From assembly GCF_000507185.2 (NCBI RefSeq), contig NZ_AYTM02000002.1:767501-831500 (forward strand): a stretch of DNA of 64,000 nt, read 5' to 3'. This DNA is from Pseudomonas syringae KCTC 12500 (lineage in GTDB: Bacteria > Pseudomonadota > Gammaproteobacteria > Pseudomonadales > Pseudomonadaceae). Numbering within the stretch: position 1 is the stretch's first letter; every line of letters starts with the position of its first letter. A program made the position numbers and the translations under genes. Positions 60,744-64,000 of this stretch are shown here, piece after piece. A model generated the notes under the pieces. That model was given only the letters and a program-made list of their open reading frames with translations. It searched no databases and had not been told where the DNA came from.

Positions 60744-61256
60744 ATGAAGAACTGGATGCTTTTCGGTGCACTTGTCTACCTTGGCGGCTGCGCGTCGCAC
60801 CACTGCGAAAATGGCCCCAACGACAGTCAGCTCACCGACAGCCCTTGCCGGGCGGAGCACCTGCTGTATCAGAACGACATGCTGCAGGCCAAACTGCTGA
60901 TCAGCGAAGACAACCGCGAAAACTATGAGCTGGCCGAAGCCATGCTGCGCCGCGCCGCACTTGACGACGCGTCGGGCGAAGCCGAGTTCTATCAGGCCGT
61001 GTTGCTGATTCGCCAGCAGGCCGACCCAAAGCAGATTATCGATTTGCTGCAAACCGCTGCGAAACACAAGCATCCCCTGGCCATCGCCCTGCTCTCCCAG
61101 CAATTGAGCGTCAGCGATCCAAAGCTTGCCGAACGTTACCAGGCTGAATACGCCCAACTGGACGTCGCCAAGAGCGGCTACCCGTCGTTCGAGCAGGCGC
61201 TGGTGGTGATTCGCGGTCTGATCATCCCCTCTGCGCGCACCACTGCGGCCAACTGA
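60744..61256 (+). CDS. Lipoprotein with TPR/Sel1-like helices
   Basis: 170 residues from ATG 60744 (MKNWMLFGALVYLGGCASHH); an earlier ATG at 60690 would spoil the lipobox. Lipobox LGGC gives a lipidated Cys at 16. The mature protein is helical (AMLRRAALDDASGEAEFYQA; IDLLQTAAKHKHPLAIALLS), like short solenoid repeats. Function unknown. Confidence 0.7.
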   Translation: MKNWMLFGALVYLGGCASHHCENGPNDSQLTDSPCRAEHLLYQNDMLQAKLLISEDNRENYELAEAMLRRAALDDASGEAEFYQAVLLIRQQADPKQIIDLLQTAAKHKHPLAIALLSQQLSVSDPKLAERYQAEYAQLDVAKSGYPSFEQALVVIRGLIIPSARTTAAN

Positions 61257-61400
61257 CACACAACGGATCGACGAACGGTCCGCCCTCTGCTCATTTCGAC
61301 GGTATGCTTGCGAGGCTCTAGCTCGCGGCATGTGTCGGCTCCTGAGCCATTTTCGATACGCCATCCCTGACCACACTCCTCGCAGATCAAGGAGTGAGCC

Positions 61401-62129
61401 ATGCTCAGCCATCGCTTACACGTGCTGTCTTTCAGCGCCATGCTTGTTTGTCAGTCCGTCTCTGCCCAGGTTCTGGAGCGGGATCTGGGCGACTTCGACC
61501 TGAAACTCGCCACCACGCCTACGCGCAGCATGGCCCAGGGTCTGGTAACGCCCACCGGCGGCTCCGGCTCCTTTCACGGCGGCATGGACCTGACTCACGA
61601 GAGCGGTTTCTACTTCGGGCAGTGGGCGCCCAACGTGGGCCTGGCCTCCGATACCGCGATGGAGCTCGATTCCTACATGGGCTTCAAGAAGCCCTTCGAT
61701 AACACCCTTGGCTACGAGCTGGGGATGATTCGTTACAGTTACCCCGACACCAGCCAGATCGACAGCCACGAGTTCTATGCCGGTCTGCGCATGCGTGACA
61801 GCCGGATCGGTGCGGCCTTCAGCAACGATGTCGGTACCCGCGACAGCACGGTATTCGTCGATCTGGGCGCCATCGAGCAACTCGGCGTCGGGGTGCGCAT
61901 GCAGTACGCCAATCACCAGTTCGATACCCCGCAGTCCGCAGCCGACGGCGGGTTGATCAACGGCTTCAACGACTGGTCGCTGAACCTGTCACGCCCCTGG
62001 CTGGGCATCGACATGAACCTCATCTACAGCGGCTCCAGCCTGAGCGGCGGCGATTGCAGCGTTTACAGCGGCCACAACGCACGCTGTGACGGGACGTTTA
62101 CCCTCAAAGCGGTGCGTTCATTCTTTTAA
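61401..62129 (+). CDS. TorF-family putative outer-membrane porin
   Basis: 242 residues. Signal peptide ends near SVSAQ. Beta-strand alternation and GFYFGQWAPNVGLASDTAME resemble the TorF/Gcw_chp group of putative porins; the chain ends with AVRSFF. About 145 bp separate it from the preceding lipoprotein gene. Substrate unknown. Confidence 0.85.
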   Translation: MLSHRLHVLSFSAMLVCQSVSAQVLERDLGDFDLKLATTPTRSMAQGLVTPTGGSGSFHGGMDLTHESGFYFGQWAPNVGLASDTAMELDSYMGFKKPFDNTLGYELGMIRYSYPDTSQIDSHEFYAGLRMRDSRIGAAFSNDVGTRDSTVFVDLGAIEQLGVGVRMQYANHQFDTPQSAADGGLINGFNDWSLNLSRPWLGIDMNLIYSGSSLSGGDCSVYSGHNARCDGTFTLKAVRSFF

Positions 62130-62198
62130 AGGCCCAAACCGGTTGAACTGCCAGACGCTACACTCCTCTACCGCACGTCAGTACGCCAAGGAGATGTC

Positions 62199-63062
62199 AT
62201 GCAGTCTTTATTCAAAGCATTCGTCACGCTGTTGATGACCGTTGCACTGCTCGCAGGATGCAATCAGGTAGGACTGGCGTATCGCAACCTCGACGTGATC
62301 ATTCCGTGGACGCTCAGCGACTACCTGGACATGAATTCGGAACAGAAAGGCTGGCTGGACGTGCGCCTCAAGCAACATTTGAGCTGGCACTGCAGCACCC
62401 AGCTGCCGGAATACCTGACCTGGCTGGACAAGCTCGAAGACATGGTCAAGACCGACCAGGTGACGTACGAAGGGCTGCAGGCTCGTACCAGCGAAGCCAA
62501 AGAGGCGATTGCCAAGATCTCGAAGGAAATCACCCCGTCTGCGGTGGAGTTGCTGTCGCGCTTTGATGACAAGCAGGTGCAGGAGATGCAGGAGTCGTTC
62601 GCCAAGGATCAGCGCAAGCGCGAAAACAAATACCTCGACCAGCCACTGGAACGCCAGATCGCAGAACGTGCCGACCGTATGCAGAAACGCGTGACGCCGT
62701 GGGTCGGCAAGCTCAATCAGGCGCAGAAAGACCGCATTCAGGCCTGGTCTGCATCGCTGGGCGAACAGAACAAGGCCTGGATTGAAAACCGTACGCGTTG
62801 GCAAAACCTGTTCCTGGCCACCGTGCAGCAGCGGCAGGCCAGCGACTTTCCGCAACGCATCGCCGCACTACTGCAGGACCGCGAAACGTTCTGGACCCCT
62901 GAATACCGCAAGGCCTACGACCAGACCGAGAAAGCCGCGATATCGCTGATCGTCGACATCACCGCCCTGAGCACCCCGGAACAACGCGCCAAATTGCTGA
63001 GCCGCATCGCCGACATGCGCAAAGACTTCACCGACCTCGATTGCCTGAAGTCGCAGAAGTAG
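62199..63062 (+). CDS. DUF6279 family lipoprotein
   Basis: 287 residues. Lipobox LLAGC (Cys at about 21). Then YRNLDVIIPWTLSDYLDMNS and a long alpha-helical body rich in Gln/Arg/Lys (ERQIAERADRMQKRVTPWVG). Pattern of DUF6279, function unknown. It may act in the periplasm attached to a membrane. Confidence 0.85.
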   Translation: MQSLFKAFVTLLMTVALLAGCNQVGLAYRNLDVIIPWTLSDYLDMNSEQKGWLDVRLKQHLSWHCSTQLPEYLTWLDKLEDMVKTDQVTYEGLQARTSEAKEAIAKISKEITPSAVELLSRFDDKQVQEMQESFAKDQRKRENKYLDQPLERQIAERADRMQKRVTPWVGKLNQAQKDRIQAWSASLGEQNKAWIENRTRWQNLFLATVQQRQASDFPQRIAALLQDRETFWTPEYRKAYDQTEKAAISLIVDITALSTPEQRAKLLSRIADMRKDFTDLDCLKSQK

Positions 63063-63121
63063 TCCGATAGCCCTCTCACCACAGCTATCGCACCCATGCT
63101 CCGGGTGGGTATGCCGTTCCG

Positions 63122-63134
63122 GACGCTCTGCGTC
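63122..63134. repeat. GACGC-TCT-GCGTC palindrome
   Basis: Copy of the dispersed palindrome, between convergent genes, with further pairing on both sides (TCCGGACGC ... GCGTCCTGCCCGGA). Confidence 0.65.
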
Positions 63135-63168
63135 CTGCCCGGAATCGGCATGCGCGGGGTCGGCGGTG

Positions 63169-63471
63169 TTAGGCGATCTGGGGCTTTTTGGCGATGGTGT
63201 CGAAGAGCGCGGGGTCAAGGGGGTCGCCGACCTGCTCATTGAGCACCTGACGTGGGTGGTCATTCCCCGGAATGCTGCTGTCGATCAAAGCCAGCAGGCT
63301 CGCGCCGCGCTTTGTCAGCATGTACGTCGAGCCACCTCCGCCTTCCTCGCGAGGGCGCGGTTCGATGTAGCTGCGATTGAGCAGCGTCTCGAATTCAGTG
63401 GATGTCGAGGCGGTGCCGTTGTTCTGCACATCGTGCAACAAACGCTCGATAAGATCCCAGTTGTAAGTCAT
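63169..63471 (-). CDS. Winged-helix-like small protein (DUF2513-like)
   Basis: 100 residues. MTYNWDLIERLLHDVQN at the start and a Gly-rich wing followed by TYMLTKRGASLLALI look like a winged-helix DNA-binding fold of the DUF2513 type. No regulator partner is visible. Convergent with the DUF6279 lipoprotein. Confidence 0.6.
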   Translation of the reverse strand: MTYNWDLIERLLHDVQNNGTASTSTEFETLLNRSYIEPRPREEGGGGSTYMLTKRGASLLALIDSSIPGNDHPRQVLNEQVGDPLDPALFDTIAKKPQIA

Positions 63472-63620
63472 TTCTCTAAACCTCCGTCCAGCATGGAATG
63501 ATCACCCATGACCTCCAGCCACGGGCATGCGACTCAAAGGGTGTGACCTGCGAGGCGTATGACGGTTCAGAGAAGCTGGCGGGCGGTGTAGCGAGGCGTT
63601 GTCAGTACTTTAAAGAGGTT

Positions 63621-63648
63621 GATCGCTCCCGAATGCACGGGAGCGATC
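63621..63648. terminator. Perfect hairpin after the helicase gene
   Basis: GATCGCTCCCG and CGGGAGCGATC pair over 11 bp with a 6-nt loop, 7 bp after the helicase stop (minus strand). No good T-run, so a terminator is likely but not proven. Confidence 0.6.
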
Positions 63649-63655
63649 ACGGCAA

Positions 63656-64000
63656 TCACTCGGCAGCCGGGGCCGGGGTGCTGCGTTTTTTCAGCGGGGC
63701 CATGCCGTCCTGGCTGACCAGGTCAGACTTGGGACGGTTGACCGCCTTGCGTTTGGTCGGCCCTTTGGCCGCGACTTTCTTCTTGTCGCCCTTCGCGTCG
63801 GTCTTTTTCTTCTTGACGCCTACCGCCTTGCCGGAGGCCTTGACCTTCTTCGGCCCGCCGTAGGTGCCTTTGACTTCCTTGATAACGCGACGCTCGAAGC
63901 TCTGCTTGAGGTAGCGCTCCACGCTCGACATCAGGTTCCAGTCGCCATGACAGATCAGCGAGATCGCCAGACCGTCGCTGCCTGCGCGGCCGGTACGCCC
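63656..64000 (-). CDS. DEAD-box RNA helicase, C-terminal part (N-terminus off the right edge)
   Basis: 114 residues are visible; the frame is open to the window edge. The first visible residues GRTGRAGSDGLAISLI are motif VI of the helicase core, which in full reads HRxGRxGR. After SSVERYLKQSFERRVIKEVK comes a Lys/Ala-rich tail (KKKKTDAKGDKKKVAAKGPT) that can bind RNA. Typical of RhlE/RhlB-like helicases with basic tails. Family cannot be set further without the N-terminus. Confidence 0.88.
   Translation of the reverse strand, partial: GRTGRAGSDGLAISLICHGDWNLMSSVERYLKQSFERRVIKEVKGTYGGPKKVKASGKAVGVKKKKTDAKGDKKKVAAKGPTKRKAVNRPKSDLVSQDGMAPLKKRSTPAPAAE

Noticed and set aside
1..64000. tRNA, rRNA, prophage, IS element or att sites
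   Set aside because: None recognised: no cloverleaf candidate with CCA context, no transposase or integrase motif, no direct repeats flanking a block.

Overview
The window is chromosomal DNA of a high-GC gammaproteobacterium, almost certainly a Pseudomonas of the P. syringae complex. This rests on protein resemblance (FimV-like polar protein, YecA/YbaN, two-domain Pap, the N-acetylglutaminylglutamine amide trio, MnmC, orphan betaine-binding proteins), a sigma-54-driven CA-motif RNA of the CrcZ/CrcX type, and dispersed GACGC-NNN-GCGTC repeats. No phage, transposase, integron, tRNA, rRNA or CRISPR array is visible. The assignment is inference from sequence features alone; no database was searched.

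Layout. 0-6.4 kb: two tandem S8 subtilase autotransporters (the first runs off the left edge), then an Aer-type PAS chemoreceptor interrupted by one in-frame amber codon. 6.5-21.3 kb: core genes: a zinc-ribbon protein, a FimV paralogue, a SlyA regulator with a perfect SlyA operator, recQ, yecA/ybaN, pap, mnmC, and a three-gene operon of ABC ATPase, FtsX-type permease and AttH/CrtC-like lipoprotein. 21.3-22.3 kb: a DUF4760 membrane protein preceded by a 15-residue micro-ORF and an intrinsic terminator. 22.2-27.4 kb: the osmoprotectant NAGGN operon (amidotransferase, GNAT/ATP-grasp synthetase, M42 peptidase) and yheU. 27.4-32.1 kb: csrA, small membrane proteins, an SDR enzyme, and acetate uptake (yjcH-actP). 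32.3-36.5 kb: an orphan betaine-binding protein, a CrcX-like RNA with sigma-54 promoter and probable CbrB site, a periplasmic serine hydrolase overlapping mlaA.

36.5-47.3 kb: secreted protein, MFS pump, MASE2 diguanylate cyclase, then a gene-poor stretch (39.9-42.9 kb) with two unrecognised proteins, an 82-residue orphan LuxR protein and a heptamer repeat, followed by an MFS transporter, a TonB-dependent receptor and a PepSY protein with a PmrA/ColR-like box. 47.3-53.7 kb: PQQ sugar dehydrogenase, two orphan histidine kinases and an RsbQ/KAI2-type hydrolase overlapping the PAS kinase gene, a cytosine-deaminase-like enzyme. 53.7-64 kb: second betaine-binding protein, GNAT, peptide deformylase, YihY/BrkB, CsbD, DsbA/FrnE-like protein, CvfB, small lipoproteins, a TorF-type porin and the C-terminal end of a DEAD-box helicase.

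Themes are osmotic and carbon adaptation (NAGGN, betaine-binding proteins, ActP, CrcX, CsrA), envelope maintenance (MlaA, autotransporters, porin) and signalling (Aer remnant, DGC, two kinases, RsbQ-like hydrolase). The strongest candidates for something under-described are the hydrolase/PAS-kinase pair (50.4-52.5 kb), the micro-ORF/terminator/DUF4760 arrangement (21.3-22.0 kb) and the unrecognised genes at 39.9-42.4 kb.
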